Shown: piece after piece, positions 18,693 to 27,385 of the stretch | How the letters are laid out: each line of letters begins with the position of its first letter | How positions within the stretch are numbered: the stretch's first letter is position 1 | Assembly (NCBI RefSeq): GCF_002871005.1 | Contig: NZ_PHSN01000018.1 | Coordinates: forward strand, 62,001-126,000 | Reading direction: 5' to 3' | DNA: 64,000 nt | DNA from: Acidimangrovimonas sediminis | GTDB lineage: Bacteria > Pseudomonadota > Alphaproteobacteria > Rhodobacterales > Rhodobacteraceae | Notes under the pieces: model-generated | Database searches by the model: none | Seen by the model: only the letters and a program-made list of their open reading frames with translations | What the model was told of the DNA's origin: nothing | Position numbers and translations under genes: made by a program

Positions 18693-19313
18693 ATGGAACG
18701 CAGACAGGACGCAAGGGCACGCACCGGCCCGCGGCGGCAGGGCAGGGTGGCCGCGGGGCTCGTGCTTGTCGCAGGGTTGGGATTTGCCGGCCCGGCGCTT
18801 GCCGACGGCAGCTTCTTCCAACTCGATCTTTCGGACAAGTCGACCACCGGCGTCCTCGCGGTGGAGCGCGGGTCGCTGCAGTTCGGGCTCAACCGATCCA
18901 AGTGGAACGGCGGTTTCCACTGGACCGGGCGGGTCACCTGGAAGTTCCCGGTCAAGGTCGGGTCGGTTCCGGTCACCTTCCGCGCCGGGCCGGCGGTTCA
19001 GTACAACCACGAGGACAGTTCATGGGACGGCGGCGCCGCGGTTGTCGCCGAAAGCTACAACCCGACGTCGTGGGGCAGCCTCTACCTGCTGGCCGATTTC
19101 AGCACGATCGACGCCAGCTATTTCGTCATGAGCCAGTTCAACCACAAGTCCGGCTTCAGCCTGGAGCTGGCGGCGATGGGCAACAATGACGGCTACGACG
19201 ACAAGACGGTGGCGATCGACTACCGCTTCCGGGACTCCCCCGTCAGCCTGCGTGTCGGCCGCAAGATCCGCGCTCGGGAAACCTTCATCGGGTTTTCGAT
19301 CAACACGTTCTGA
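18693..19313 (+). CDS. putative outer-membrane beta-barrel protein
   Basis: The 206-aa product starts at ATG 18693. A signal peptide (about 18-37, ending GPALADG) is followed by alternating amphipathic strands rich in Trp, Tyr and Phe (WNGGFHWTGRVTWKFPVKV, GSLYLLADFSTIDASYFVM, FSLELAAMGNN). The chain ends in Phe (FIGFSINTF), the usual C-terminal signature for Bam-dependent insertion. The length suggests 8-10 strands. No family name is recognised. Its position beside a beta-glucan synthase and its sensor suggests a role at the outer membrane for glucan export or anchoring. Confidence 0.6.
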   Translation: MERRQDARARTGPRRQGRVAAGLVLVAGLGFAGPALADGSFFQLDLSDKSTTGVLAVERGSLQFGLNRSKWNGGFHWTGRVTWKFPVKVGSVPVTFRAGPAVQYNHEDSSWDGGAAVVAESYNPTSWGSLYLLADFSTIDASYFVMSQFNHKSGFSLELAAMGNNDGYDDKTVAIDYRFRDSPVSLRVGRKIRARETFIGFSINTF

Positions 19314-19418
19314 GCGGCGGCCCCCGGGGAAGGGGGAATTTCGCGCCGCTTTGCCGCTGTCTTTTCCCGCGAAGTCTTCTATGAACCCGGGCCTGACGAG
19401 GCGAACGAACGCGGGGTG

Positions 19419-20549
19419 ATGGTCATGGCAGGATCCGAGAGCGCGGAAGCCGAGAGCGCAGGGCGCAACCGTCGCGCGCCGCAGGAAACGCCACGCAGGC
19501 CGCGGGACCGCGCGCTGACCTCGGTGGCCGATCTGCGCGAGGCCGGTCTGTTCGACGGCGACCCGAAAACGCTCGAGCCGGTGGTGGAGGAGTTCCGCCT
19601 TGCCATCACGCCGGATCTTGTCGGCCTCATCGACCCCACGGCGCCCGACGATCCCATCGCGGCACAGTTCGTCCCTTCGCCCAGGGAGCTTGCTGTGGAG
19701 GCGTGGGAACTGGATGATCCGATCGGCGACGACGTCCACGAGGCCGTCAGGGGTGTCACCCACCGCTATCCCGACCGGGTGCTCCTGAAACCCACGCATG
19801 TCTGCCGTGTCTACTGTCGCTTCTGTTTCCGGCGCGAAAAGGTCGGCGATGCCGAGCAGCAGCTGACGGAAGGGGAGCTGACCGCGGCGCTGGATTACAT
19901 CGCCGGGCACCCCGAGATCTGGGAGGTGATCCTGTCCGGCGGCGATCCGCTGGTGCTCTCCGATCGGCGCCTTCACGACCTCATGCGCCGGCTCGAGGCG
20001 ATCGAGCATGTCAGGGTCATCCGGCTGCACACGCGCGCGCCGGTCGCCGCGCCGGACCGGGTTGGCGACGGCCTGCTGAAGGCGCTGGCCCTGCGCAAGG
20101 CGGTGACTGTCGTCATCCACTGCAACCATGCGCGCGAGCTTACGCCGGAGGTCCGCGCGGCGATCGCCCGGCTGGTCGGGGCCGGCATCCCGGTGCTTTC
20201 CCAGACCGTCCTGTTGAAGGGGGTCAACGATTCCGTCGAGGCGTTGGGTGAACTCATGCGGGCCTTTGTGGAGAACCGGGTGCAGCCTTATTACCTGCAT
20301 CACCCCGACCTTGCGCGGGGCACCGGGCATTTCCGGGTGTCGCTGAAGCGCGGGCTGGGTCTGGTCCGGGCGCTGCGCGGTGTTCTTTCCGGTCTCTGCC
20401 AGCCGACCTATGTCCTCGATATCCCGGGCGGGTTCGGCAAGGTGCCGCTCACGCCCGGGTCTCTCGTCGACCGAGGGGCTGGGGTCTACGAGGTGCAGGA
20501 CTTCCGCGGCGCGATCCACCGCTACACCGATCCCGGCGAGCAGCCCTAG
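19419..20549 (+). CDS. lysine 2,3-aminomutase-family radical SAM protein (KamA/EpmB-like)
   Basis: The 376-aa protein has the radical-SAM cluster motif CRVYCRFCFR (C-x3-C-x2-C) and the KamA-family blocks VILSGGDPL, RLHTRAPV, HCNHARELT and QTVLLKGVND. YYLHHPDLARGTGHFR and DIPGGFGKVPL follow. KamA interconverts alpha- and beta-lysine; EpmB does so for lysylation of elongation factor P. At 376 aa it is between the usual lengths of the two, and neither epmA nor efp is next to it. The first codons are GTG-ATG-GTC-ATG; ATG 19419 is used here and 19425 is also possible. Confidence 0.82.
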   Translation: MVMAGSESAEAESAGRNRRAPQETPRRPRDRALTSVADLREAGLFDGDPKTLEPVVEEFRLAITPDLVGLIDPTAPDDPIAAQFVPSPRELAVEAWELDDPIGDDVHEAVRGVTHRYPDRVLLKPTHVCRVYCRFCFRREKVGDAEQQLTEGELTAALDYIAGHPEIWEVILSGGDPLVLSDRRLHDLMRRLEAIEHVRVIRLHTRAPVAAPDRVGDGLLKALALRKAVTVVIHCNHARELTPEVRAAIARLVGAGIPVLSQTVLLKGVNDSVEALGELMRAFVENRVQPYYLHHPDLARGTGHFRVSLKRGLGLVRALRGVLSGLCQPTYVLDIPGGFGKVPLTPGSLVDRGAGVYEVQDFRGAIHRYTDPGEQP

Positions 20550-20628
20550 GCGGGGCGTCCCGCGCCGCCCCGCCTGGCACCGTCCCGCATCGGGGCTCGG
20601 CCGGAGAAGGGCGCTTCAGATCGGACCC

Positions 20629-21000
20629 TCAGACCAGGCCGCGCCAGACGACGACGGTCAGGAAAAGCCCGAGGACGACCAGAAGGGCGAAGGCCGCGCT
20701 AGTGATCATCGAGCGCCAGAGCGCGGTGCGCCGCTCGCTCCGGCCGAGCGGGCCGAGGTGGCGCACCAGCGCGTCGTAGGCCTGGGCAAGCCGCGCCTCG
20801 TCCAGCTGCTGCGCGAGGCGCGGGTTCCCGGCCCGGTCCGCGGCGTCGGCCAGAAGCGCCGCCTCGGGGCGCAGCTTGCGCGGCAGCCGCTTTCCGCCAC
20901 GGCGGATCTTGGTGGAAAGGTCCCGGCCCCGGACATGCAGCCGCGCCACCATCAGACCTGCCACGCGGTCCGCCATCTGCTGGATCGTCATTGCGCTCAT
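20629..21000 (-). CDS. small tail-anchored membrane protein, unknown function
   Basis: The 123-aa protein has a charged helical N-terminal region (TIQQMADRVAGLMVARLHVRG, then a Lys/Arg block RRGGKRLPRKLR) and a single C-terminal membrane helix (about 98-119). The layout resembles conserved Rhodobacterales hypothetical proteins placed beside the alpha/beta hydrolase. The ribosome site AAAGGGGGCC is good. No function can be assigned. It is divergent from the hydrolase gene. Confidence 0.65.
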   Translation of the reverse strand: MSAMTIQQMADRVAGLMVARLHVRGRDLSTKIRRGGKRLPRKLRPEAALLADAADRAGNPRLAQQLDEARLAQAYDALVRHLGPLGRSERRTALWRSMITSAAFALLVVLGLFLTVVVWRGLV

Positions 21001-21125
21001 GCCACCGGCCCCCTTTCGTCCGCGATACTAGCTGGCCATGCCCCGGGCCGCGAGAGGCAATCACCCCTTCGCGTGGTGCCGTTCGCCCCTGTTGCCCGGG
21101 CGGCGCGGCGGGTTATATGGCAGGC

Positions 21126-21899
21126 ATGCTGACGACCATCATCCAGGGCACCCCGGGTGCCGCGCCGCCCCTGCTGATCGCCCACGGCCTGTTCGGGTCG
21201 GCCCGGAACTGGGGGGCGATCGCCAAGCGGCTGGGCGCCGACCGGCAGGTGATCTCGGTCGACATGCGCAACCACGGCACCAGCCCCTGGCGCCCGACGC
21301 ACGGCTACGACGGGCTGGCCGGAGATCTGGCAGAGGTGATCGGGCTGCACGGGGGCAAGGCCGATGTCGTGGGGCATTCGATGGGCGGCAAGGCCGCGAT
21401 GATGCTGGCGCTGACCCGGCCTGGCCTTGTCGGGCGCCTGATCGTCGCGGATATCGCGCCGGTCACCTACAGTCACACCCAGACCCATCTGATCCACGCC
21501 ATGCGCGCGCTTGACCTCGAAGGGGTCGAGACGCGGATGGAGGCCGACCGTCGGCTGGCGGCCACGGTGGACGACGCCGCGACCCGGGCCTTCCTGCTGC
21601 AATCGCTCGACCTCAAGGCCGAGCCGCCGCGCTGGCGGCTGAACCTCGACGTGCTCGAATCCGAAATGGGGCGCATCGTCGGCTGGCCAGACGCGGGTGG
21701 GCGCAGCTTTGACGGCGAGGTCCTGGTGATCGAGGGCGGGCAGTCGGATTATGTCGGCACCGCCCGGCACGATCTTTTCCCGCCGCTGTTCCCGCAGGTG
21801 GAATTCGCGACGCTGGAGGGTGCGGGCCATTGGCTGCATGCCGAGAAACCGCGCGAATTCGAAGCACTGGTCGCCGACTTCCTCAACCGCCCACGCTGA
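21126..21899 (+). CDS. alpha/beta-hydrolase, YbfF-like esterase
   Basis: The 257-aa alpha/beta-hydrolase has an oxyanion segment IAHGLFGSARNWG, the nucleophile elbow GHSMGG (Ser), an acidic residue in the VLVIEGGQSDYV strand and the catalytic His in GAGHWLHAEKP. The LFGSARNW block is typical of YbfF-type acyl esterases. The natural substrate is unknown. The ATG at 21126 (MLTTIIQG) is chosen because relatives begin there; ATG 21117 is an alternative. Confidence 0.88.
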   Translation: MLTTIIQGTPGAAPPLLIAHGLFGSARNWGAIAKRLGADRQVISVDMRNHGTSPWRPTHGYDGLAGDLAEVIGLHGGKADVVGHSMGGKAAMMLALTRPGLVGRLIVADIAPVTYSHTQTHLIHAMRALDLEGVETRMEADRRLAATVDDAATRAFLLQSLDLKAEPPRWRLNLDVLESEMGRIVGWPDAGGRSFDGEVLVIEGGQSDYVGTARHDLFPPLFPQVEFATLEGAGHWLHAEKPREFEALVADFLNRPR

Positions 21900-21954
21900 T
21901 CCGTCCTCGCAGAACTGCCCAGAGGTGACCTCGGCGTCAGCCGCGTTGCGTGTC

Positions 21955-22461
21955 TCAGCCGGCGGAGCGCATCACCCGGGCGAGAAGATTGTCGCGCAGC
22001 AGGAGCTGGTGGAAGAGCGCGGCCAGAATGTACAGCCCGATCAGGACCCGCAGAAGAGCACTTCATGCACCTCGCCCGCGGCGTGGAGATGGCCGAACCA
22101 GGCGACACGGCCGATGCCCATCAGCGCCAGCAGTACGAGGTAAAGACCCCAATGCACGACGGCCGCCGCGGCATTCCGCCAACCCGGCGTGCCGGACGGC
22201 ACCTCGGGGGCGCCGCGAGTGCCGCGCCAGCACCAGAAGGCCGATCTCCGCGCCCGAAACGATGTGCCGAAGTGTCATCGCGTCGATGCCGCTGGCGACA
22301 TCGGCCATGATGACGCCCCCCGACCCGGCGACGGTGGTACGGAAATGCTGGTGGAAGGCGTGCGAGACCGCGTCGCGAAACAGGACCCGCCAGGCGACGA
22401 GGATCACCACGATCCACTGCATGGCAATCTGTGTGCTGGAATATTCTGGGTCGACCGGCAT
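21955..22461 (-). pseudogene. cytochrome b561 pseudogene with two frameshifts
   Basis: Read on the minus strand, the remnant starts MPVDPEYSSTQIAMQWIVV and continues to TLRHIVSGAEIGLLVLA. It changes frame at about 22215-22240 to VPSGTPGWRNAAAAVVHWG and GIGRVAWFGHLHAAGEVHE, and again at about 22050-22062 to VLIGLYILAALFHQLLLRD, ending RVMRSAG. Together these give the four-helix cytochrome b561 fold in order. The first helix reads AMQW where family members have a haem-ligand His (ALHW). Two frame changes plus a lost ligand indicate decay rather than a sequencing slip. Confidence 0.8.
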
Positions 22462-22625
22462 GACCGCTCCTGCATCTGGCTTGTGCATGAGGGATCGGCG
22501 GTCGAAGGAGCGGGCGAGCAAGGGATCTGGCGCAGGCACAATCCGCTTCCGTCACGGAACGTTGCCCTGCGGGGACCTCGCCGCGGGGGTAATGGAGGGG
22601 GGCAGGGGTGTCCTGCCCCCTGTGG

Positions 22626-22958
22626 TCAGCTTCTGCCGCGCGAATGGCAGCGGGTCACCCGGCCCCGCATCTCGCCGCTGTCGCCGCGCAGCGAACCGGC
22701 GACCAGCCGGCACCCGGTGATTTCCGGGATCAGCGTGATCATCGTGGCGCGAATGCCCCGGTGTTCCCCGGAATGTGCATAGCCGAGGCGGATGATTTCC
22801 ACCCGTTTCTCCTTTTGGAACAAGACGTAGGTGCGCCCATCGCGCACCACCTCTGTCCGCTTTGCCCCAATGAAATAAGGGGCGGGTGAGGCGCCGCATC
22901 CGACCAGCAGCAGCGCCATCGGAAGGAAGAGGAGCAGACGGAAGGAAAATTGTCGCAT
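22626..22958 (-). CDS. small lipoprotein, unknown function
   Basis: The 110-aa product has a signal peptide with lipobox LLLVGC (Cys21). The mature part includes a YVLFQKEKRVEIIRLGY strand region, followed by a segment ending in a basic tail. The ribosome site AAGGATCACGA precedes the ATG. No family is recognised. It lies directly upstream (minus strand) of the decayed cytochrome b561 gene, so the pair may once have formed an operon. Confidence 0.6.
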   Translation of the reverse strand: MRQFSFRLLLFLPMALLLVGCGASPAPYFIGAKRTEVVRDGRTYVLFQKEKRVEIIRLGYAHSGEHRGIRATMITLIPEITGCRLVAGSLRGDSGEMRGRVTRCHSRGRS

Positions 22959-23094
22959 TCGTGATCCTTGGCAGGGAACCGGAGGGAACCAGCGTGGACC
23001 GAGCTTAGTTAACGGATCGTGAATGAACGCCTTGCCGCATGAGGGTAAAGCGCCTCACGGCAGAAGATAAACCAACAGGAACAAGGAGTTCCCC

Positions 23095-23232
23095 ATGATC
23101 CGCATCGCTCTCGTTCTCGCCGTCGCCGTTGGCCTTGCCGGTTGCGACACCGTTGCTGGTGCCGGCAAGGATATCCAGAAAGGCGGGCAGGCGGTCACCA
23201 GCTCGGCCAAGCAGACCCAGGCGCAGATGTAA
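23095..23232 (+). CDS. entericidin A/B-family small lipoprotein
   Basis: The 45-aa product MIRIALVLAVAVGLAGC is followed by DTVAGAGKDIQKGGQAVTSS. The lipobox GLAGC places the lipidated Cys at 17, and the Gly-x-Asp-Ile-x-x-Gly-Gly pattern is typical of entericidins, tiny membrane lipoproteins of toxin/antidote type in enterobacteria. A strong ribosome site (AAGGAG) precedes the ATG. Only one entericidin gene is present, so a two-gene toxin/antidote pair is not supported. Confidence 0.8.
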   Translation: MIRIALVLAVAVGLAGCDTVAGAGKDIQKGGQAVTSSAKQTQAQM

Positions 23233-23431
23233 TCGCGCGGGGGGTTCCCCATTCGGGGCCGGGCGGTTGCTCCCCGGTCCGGCCCCACCTTACCCGGCAC
23301 CACCTTCGCCAGTCGCGCGCCTCGCGCGGCGGTCCCACGGCCCCGGGCACATGCAAGGCATGTGCAGATCGGGAGCCGCGCGGCGCTGATACCCCTTCCC
23401 GGCCCCTGTTATCCGGGATATATCGCCGCCC

Positions 23432-25231
23432 ATGACCGAGCTTGACCGCATCAGAAATTTCTCCATCGTGGCGCATATCGACCACGGGAAATCCACGCTT
23501 GCCGACCGGCTGATCCAGCTGACCGGCACCGTTGCCGAGCGCGATATGAAGGCGCAGATGCTCGACGCGATGGATATCGAGCGCGAGCGCGGCATCACGA
23601 TCAAGGCGAACTCCGTCCGGATCGAGTATCCCGCAAAGGATGGCAACACCTACATCCTGAACCTGATCGACACCCCGGGCCACGTCGACTTCGCCTACGA
23701 GGTCAGCCGCTCCATGCGCGCGGTCGAGGGCTCTTTGCTGGTCGTCGATGCCTCGCAGGGCGTCGAGGCGCAGACGCTGGCCAACGTCTATCAGGCGATC
23801 GACGCCGATCACGAGATCGTCCCCGTCCTGAACAAGATCGACCTGCCGGCAGCCGAACCCGACCGCGTGAAGGAGCAGATCGAGGACGTCATCGGCATCG
23901 ACGCGCAGGATGCCATCCCGATCTCGGCCAAGTCCGGCATGGGTATTCCCGACGTTCTGGAAGCCATCGTTCACCGTCTGCCCGCGCCCAAGGGCGACCG
24001 CGACGCGCCGCTGAAGGCGATGCTGGTCGATTCGTGGTACGACGCCTACCTCGGCGTCGTTGTTCTGATCCGCGTCATGGATGGCGTGATCCGCAAGAAC
24101 GACACGATCCGCATGGTGAAGACCAAGGCGACCTACAAGCTCGACAAGCTGGCGGTGCTGAAACCCCAGATGGTCGACATCGGCGAACTTGGGCCGGGCG
24201 AGATCGGCGTTTTCACCGCCTCGATCAAGCAGGTGCGCGACACCCGCGTCGGCGACACCATCACGCATGAGCGCCAGCAATGCGCCGCCGCCCTTCCGGG
24301 CTTCAAGCCGGCGCAGCCGGTGGTGTTCTGCGGCCTTTTCCCGGTGGATTCGGCCGAGTTCGACGCGCTCCGCGACGCGATCGAGAAACTGGCCCTGAAC
24401 GACGCAAGCTTTTCCTACGAGATGGAAACCTCGGCCGCGCTCGGCTTCGGCTTCCGCTGCGGCTTCCTCGGGCTGCTGCACCTCGAGGTGGTCCGGGACC
24501 GGCTTGAGCGTGAATACGACATCGACCTGATCACCACCGCCCCCTCGGTCGTCTATCACCTGCACATGCGTGACGGCGAGACGCGCGAGCTTCACAACCC
24601 CGCCGACATGCCCGACCTGACCCTCGTCGACCATATCGAGGAGCCGCGGATCAAGGCGACGATCATGGTCCCCGACGAATACCTGGGCGAGGTGCTGAAG
24701 CTCTGCCAGGACCGCCGCGGCCTGCAGCTTGACCTGACCTATGCCGGGTCCCGCGCCATGGTGGTCTATGACCTGCCGCTGAACGAGGTGGTCTTCGACT
24801 TCTACGACCGGCTGAAATCGGTGACCAAGGGCTATGCGAGCTTCGACTACCAGATCACCGGCTACCGCGAGGATTATCTCGTGAAGATGCAGGTGCTGGT
24901 GAACGACGAACCGGTGGATGCACTGTCGCTGATGGTGCACCGCGACCGGGCCGAGATGCGCGGCCGCGCCATGTGCGAGAAGCTCAAGGAGCTGATCCCG
25001 CGGCACATGTTCAAGATCCCGATCCAGGCGGCCATCGGCGGCCGCGTCATCGCCCGCGAGACCATCGCGGCGCTGCGCAAGGACGTGACGGCGAAATGCT
25101 ACGGCGGCGACGTCACCCGGAAGAAGAAGCTTCTGGAAAAGCAGAAGGCCGGCAAGAAGAAGATGCGCCAGTTCGGGAAGGTCGAGATCCCGCAGCAGGC
25201 GTTCATCAACGCGCTGAAGATGGATGGGTGA
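23432..25231 (+). CDS. lepA: elongation factor 4 (LepA)
   Basis: The 599-aa translational GTPase has a P-loop block AHIDHGKST (about 14-22), DTPGH (G3) and NKID (G4). Domain II and III folds follow, with the LepA-specific C-terminal domain ending [17 protein letters not shown]. It back-translocates or remodels stalled ribosomes under ionic stress and is nearly universal in bacteria. Length is normal. The start ATG 23432 gives [19 protein letters not shown]; the ribosome site is weak. Confidence 0.97.
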   Translation: MTELDRIRNFSIVAHIDHGKSTLADRLIQLTGTVAERDMKAQMLDAMDIERERGITIKANSVRIEYPAKDGNTYILNLIDTPGHVDFAYEVSRSMRAVEGSLLVVDASQGVEAQTLANVYQAIDADHEIVPVLNKIDLPAAEPDRVKEQIEDVIGIDAQDAIPISAKSGMGIPDVLEAIVHRLPAPKGDRDAPLKAMLVDSWYDAYLGVVVLIRVMDGVIRKNDTIRMVKTKATYKLDKLAVLKPQMVDIGELGPGEIGVFTASIKQVRDTRVGDTITHERQQCAAALPGFKPAQPVVFCGLFPVDSAEFDALRDAIEKLALNDASFSYEMETSAALGFGFRCGFLGLLHLEVVRDRLEREYDIDLITTAPSVVYHLHMRDGETRELHNPADMPDLTLVDHIEEPRIKATIMVPDEYLGEVLKLCQDRRGLQLDLTYAGSRAMVVYDLPLNEVVFDFYDRLKSVTKGYASFDYQITGYREDYLVKMQVLVNDEPVDALSLMVHRDRAEMRGRAMCEKLKELIPRHMFKIPIQAAIGGRVIARETIAALRKDVTAKCYGGDVTRKKKLLEKQKAGKKKMRQFGKVEIPQQAFINALKMDG

Positions 25232-25319
25232 GCGGGCCTGAAAAGGCTGGCTCCTCCCCCTTGACCTTCCCCCGACTGGAACCCCCATCTGACGGGGGTG
25301 CTCACAGAAGGAGGGTCCC

Positions 25320-25523
25320 ATGACCGATCTGACGCTCACCATCCCCGACATGTCCTGCGGCCATTGCAAGGCCGCCGTGGAAGGCGCCGTGACCGGTGCC
25401 GATCCGGCCGCCAAGGTCGCCGTCGACCTTGAGACGAAGACCGCCAAGGTGGAAACCGCGCTGGCCCCCGCGCAGGTGCTCGCCGCGCTGAACGAGGCCG
25501 GATATCCCGCCACCGCGGCCTGA
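25320..25523 (+). CDS. copZ: HMA-domain heavy-metal-binding protein (CopZ-like)
   Basis: The 67-aa protein is a single heavy-metal-associated domain with the metal motif MSCGHC (M-x-C-x2-C, Cys13 and Cys16) in a beta-alpha-beta-beta-alpha-beta fold. Such free-standing domains shuttle Cu(I) to P-type ATPases, though no transporter is adjacent here. The ribosome site (GAAGGAGGG) is strong. Several hairpins follow the stop. Confidence 0.88.
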   Translation: MTDLTLTIPDMSCGHCKAAVEGAVTGADPAAKVAVDLETKTAKVETALAPAQVLAALNEAGYPATAA

Positions 25524-25542
25524 CCCTCCTTTTTCGCACCCG

Positions 25543-25608
25543 CATGCCGGTCACGGCGCCGGCATGGGAACCGAATGCGGTTCCTCGGCAACAATCCGCC
25601 GAGGAACC
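25543..25608. repeat. hairpin cluster downstream of copZ, mutually exclusive stems
   Basis: CATGCCGG (25543-25550) pairs with CCGGCATG (25559-25566). Next, GGAACC (25567-25572) can pair with GGTTCC (25579-25584), or the longer GGTTCCTCGGC (25579-25589) can pair with GCCGAGGAACC (25598-25608). The last two stems compete for the same bases, an attenuator-like layout. No T-run follows, and no peptide gene is evident. Confidence 0.5.
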
Positions 25609-25630
25609 AGTGTACACCTCATATGCCGAT

Positions 25631-25680
25631 CACACCCTGCCCGACCCGTTGAAATACAAGCGATTCTCGGGCAGGGTGTG
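25631..25680. repeat. perfect 14-bp inverted repeat
   Basis: CACACCCTGCCCGA (25631-25644) and its exact complement TCGGGCAGGGTGTG (25667-25680) flank 22 bp. It lies in the 263-bp gap between copZ and a small secreted-protein gene. It could be a hairpin RNA end or a processing signal; no T-run follows. Confidence 0.6.
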
Positions 25681-25786
25681 TCTATCCGATGACAGCGCCG
25701 GGAAATAACGGCACATCACGGCAATGCGATAGGCACGAAACCGCGCACGCCCCCCGAAGGGACGGCGCAAGGCACGAGGCAGTGAC

Positions 25787-26086
25787 ATGAAGAAATTCCT
25801 TCTCTCGACCGTGGTGGTCTGCGCCACGGCCCCCTCGCTCTATGCTGGGGTCATTTCCAACGCTTGCATCAACTCCGACCGGCCCGCCACGGCGCAGCTG
25901 TGCAGCTGCATCCAGCAGGCGGCCGACCTGACGCTCGGCTCCTCCGACCAGCGCCGCGCGGCCTCGTTCTTCCGCGATCCGAACCTTGCCCAGGAAGTGC
26001 GCGCCTCCGCCTCGGACCGCGACAACCAGTTCTGGGATCGCTACCACAACTTCGGCCAGACGGCCGAGGCGATGTGCGCAAGCTGA
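25787..26086 (+). CDS. small secreted protein with paired cysteines, unknown function
   Basis: The 99-aa product has a signal peptide (about 1-20, ending SLYAG) and a mature part with four cysteines (NACINS, LCSCIQQAAD, MCAS). A helical FFRDPNLAQEVRASASDRD segment sits between them. Conserved Rhodobacterales proteins of this type are often mislabelled as transporter proteins; no transmembrane segment remains after cleavage. The ribosome site is GAGGCAG. Function unknown. Confidence 0.65.
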   Translation: MKKFLLSTVVVCATAPSLYAGVISNACINSDRPATAQLCSCIQQAADLTLGSSDQRRAASFFRDPNLAQEVRASASDRDNQFWDRYHNFGQTAEAMCAS

Positions 26087-26147
26087 TCCGCGCCTGGGGC
26101 CCGCCCTTCTGAAACGGCCGAGCGTGTCGGGCCTGCGAGAGGGCCCG

Positions 26148-26615
26148 TCAGGCCTTGCGCAGCGCTGCGAGGAGGCCGTGCGAGGCTGCCTCGATCAGGT
26201 CCAGCGCACCGTCGAAATCGCGCGTGAAATAAGGGTCGGGCACCTCGTCCGGCCCGCCGGGGGCGTAGTCGAGGAACAGGCGCACCGGCGTGTCGTTGCC
26301 CGCGGGACGCTGCGCCTCGATATCCGCGAGGTTCTCGCGGTCCATCGCGAGGATCAGGTCGAACCGCCCGAAATCCGCCGCCGTCAGCTTGCGCGCCCGC
26401 AGGTCCGAGATGTCATACCCTCGTGCCGCCGCGGCCGCGCGGGCCGGGGCGTAGGGCGGCTTGCCGATATGCCAACTGCCGGTGCCGCAGGAATCGGTCT
26501 CCAGCCCTGCGCCGGTCTGCGCGGCCAGCGCCCGGACGACCCCTTCGGCCGACGGCGAGCGGCAGATGTTGCCGAGACAGACGAAGAGGATACGTTGGGG
26601 CGTGCCGGAGGTCAT
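26148..26615 (-). CDS. low-molecular-weight protein-tyrosine phosphatase
   Basis: The 155-aa phosphatase has the P-loop CLGNICRS (Cys13, Arg19) near the N-terminus and the general-acid Asp in VPDPYF near 122-127. Such enzymes dephosphorylate tyrosine kinases controlling exopolysaccharide, or stress proteins; no cognate BY-kinase is in the window. Its start codon lies 27 bp from that of cobB on the opposite strand, so the two promoters overlap. Confidence 0.92.
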   Translation of the reverse strand: MTSGTPQRILFVCLGNICRSPSAEGVVRALAAQTGAGLETDSCGTGSWHIGKPPYAPARAAAAARGYDISDLRARKLTAADFGRFDLILAMDRENLADIEAQRPAGNDTPVRLFLDYAPGGPDEVPDPYFTRDFDGALDLIEAASHGLLAALRKA

Positions 26616-26642
26616 GCGGGCGTTGTGTCAGAAAGGGCGGGC

Positions 26643-27335
26643 ATGGAAAAGATCGTTATCCTCACCGGGGCGGGCATCTCGGCCGAAAGCGGGCTGGGGA
26701 CGTTCCGCGACAAGGACGGATTGTGGACTCGCTACGACCTGAATGACGTGGCCACCCCCGAGGGCTTTGCCCGCAACCCGTCGCTGGTGCACGATTTCTA
26801 CAATGCACGGCGCGCCAATTGCGCCGAGGCGGATCCGAACGCCGCCCACTACGCCCTTGCGCGGCTGGAGCGCGAGCACCGGGGCGAGGTGCTGATCGTC
26901 ACCCAGAACGTCGACGACCTGCATGAGCGCGCGGGCGCGTCCGCGGTGATCCACATGCACGGAGAGCTGCGCCGCGCGCTGTGCGCCGCCTGTGGGCACC
27001 GCTGGAACGCCCCGGCGGTGATGCGCGCCGCCGATCCCTGTCCCGCCTGCGGACGTGCGGCGACGCGGCCCGACATCGTCTGGTTCGGCGAATTCCCCTA
27101 CCGGATGGAACGGATCGACCGTGCGCTGGGGGCGGCAGATCTCTTCGTTGCGATCGGCACCTCGGGCAATGTCTATCCCGCCGCCGGATTCGTGCGCGAG
27201 GCCCGGGCGATGGGGGCGATGACGCTTGAACTGACCCTTGACCCGTCCGACTCCGCGACCGATTTCCACGAGGCCCGCCACGGCACGGCGACCGAGCTGG
27301 TGCCCGCCTGGGTGGACGAGATCCTGGCGTGCTGA
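26643..27335 (+). CDS. cobB: NAD-dependent protein deacylase (class III sirtuin)
   Basis: The 230-aa sirtuin has the NAD motif GAGISAESG (10-18). Tyr53 and Arg56 in FYNAR form the Y-x2-R pair of class III (SIRT5-like) enzymes that remove succinyl and malonyl groups. TQND-type TQNVDDLHERAG follows, with the catalytic His106 in HMHGEL. The zinc cysteines are C114, C117, C133 and C136. It links NAD status to lysine acylation. Start ATG 26643 follows the class consensus MEKIVILTGAG. Confidence 0.94.
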   Translation: MEKIVILTGAGISAESGLGTFRDKDGLWTRYDLNDVATPEGFARNPSLVHDFYNARRANCAEADPNAAHYALARLEREHRGEVLIVTQNVDDLHERAGASAVIHMHGELRRALCAACGHRWNAPAVMRAADPCPACGRAATRPDIVWFGEFPYRMERIDRALGAADLFVAIGTSGNVYPAAGFVREARAMGAMTLELTLDPSDSATDFHEARHGTATELVPAWVDEILAC

Positions 27336-27362
27336 CCGTCAAGCTTGCCTCGGGCGATGCAG

Positions 27363-27385
27363 ATTGGTAACCCGACTTTACCAAT
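27363..27385 (+). promoter_or_regulatory. palindromic operator before lldD
   Basis: ATTGGTAA (27363-27370) and TTACCAAT (27378-27385) form an exact inverted repeat around 7 bp, ending 19 bp before the lldD start. A bound protein would block RNA polymerase or ribosome access. Arms resemble PdhR/LldR-type half-sites (ATTGGT/ACCAAT) but the spacing is wider. Confidence 0.6.

Noticed and set aside
22121-22555. Minus-strand frame overlapping the cytochrome b561 remnant
   Set aside because: Shadow with no family match; the b561 helices read through the other two frames.
23095-23232. Toxin/antidote pair of entericidins
   Set aside because: Only one small entericidin-like gene is present, with no second open frame beside it.
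23195-25594. 799-codon minus-strand frame over lepA
   Set aside because: Antisense shadow of lepA, with no recognisable domain and extreme His/Arg/Asp content.
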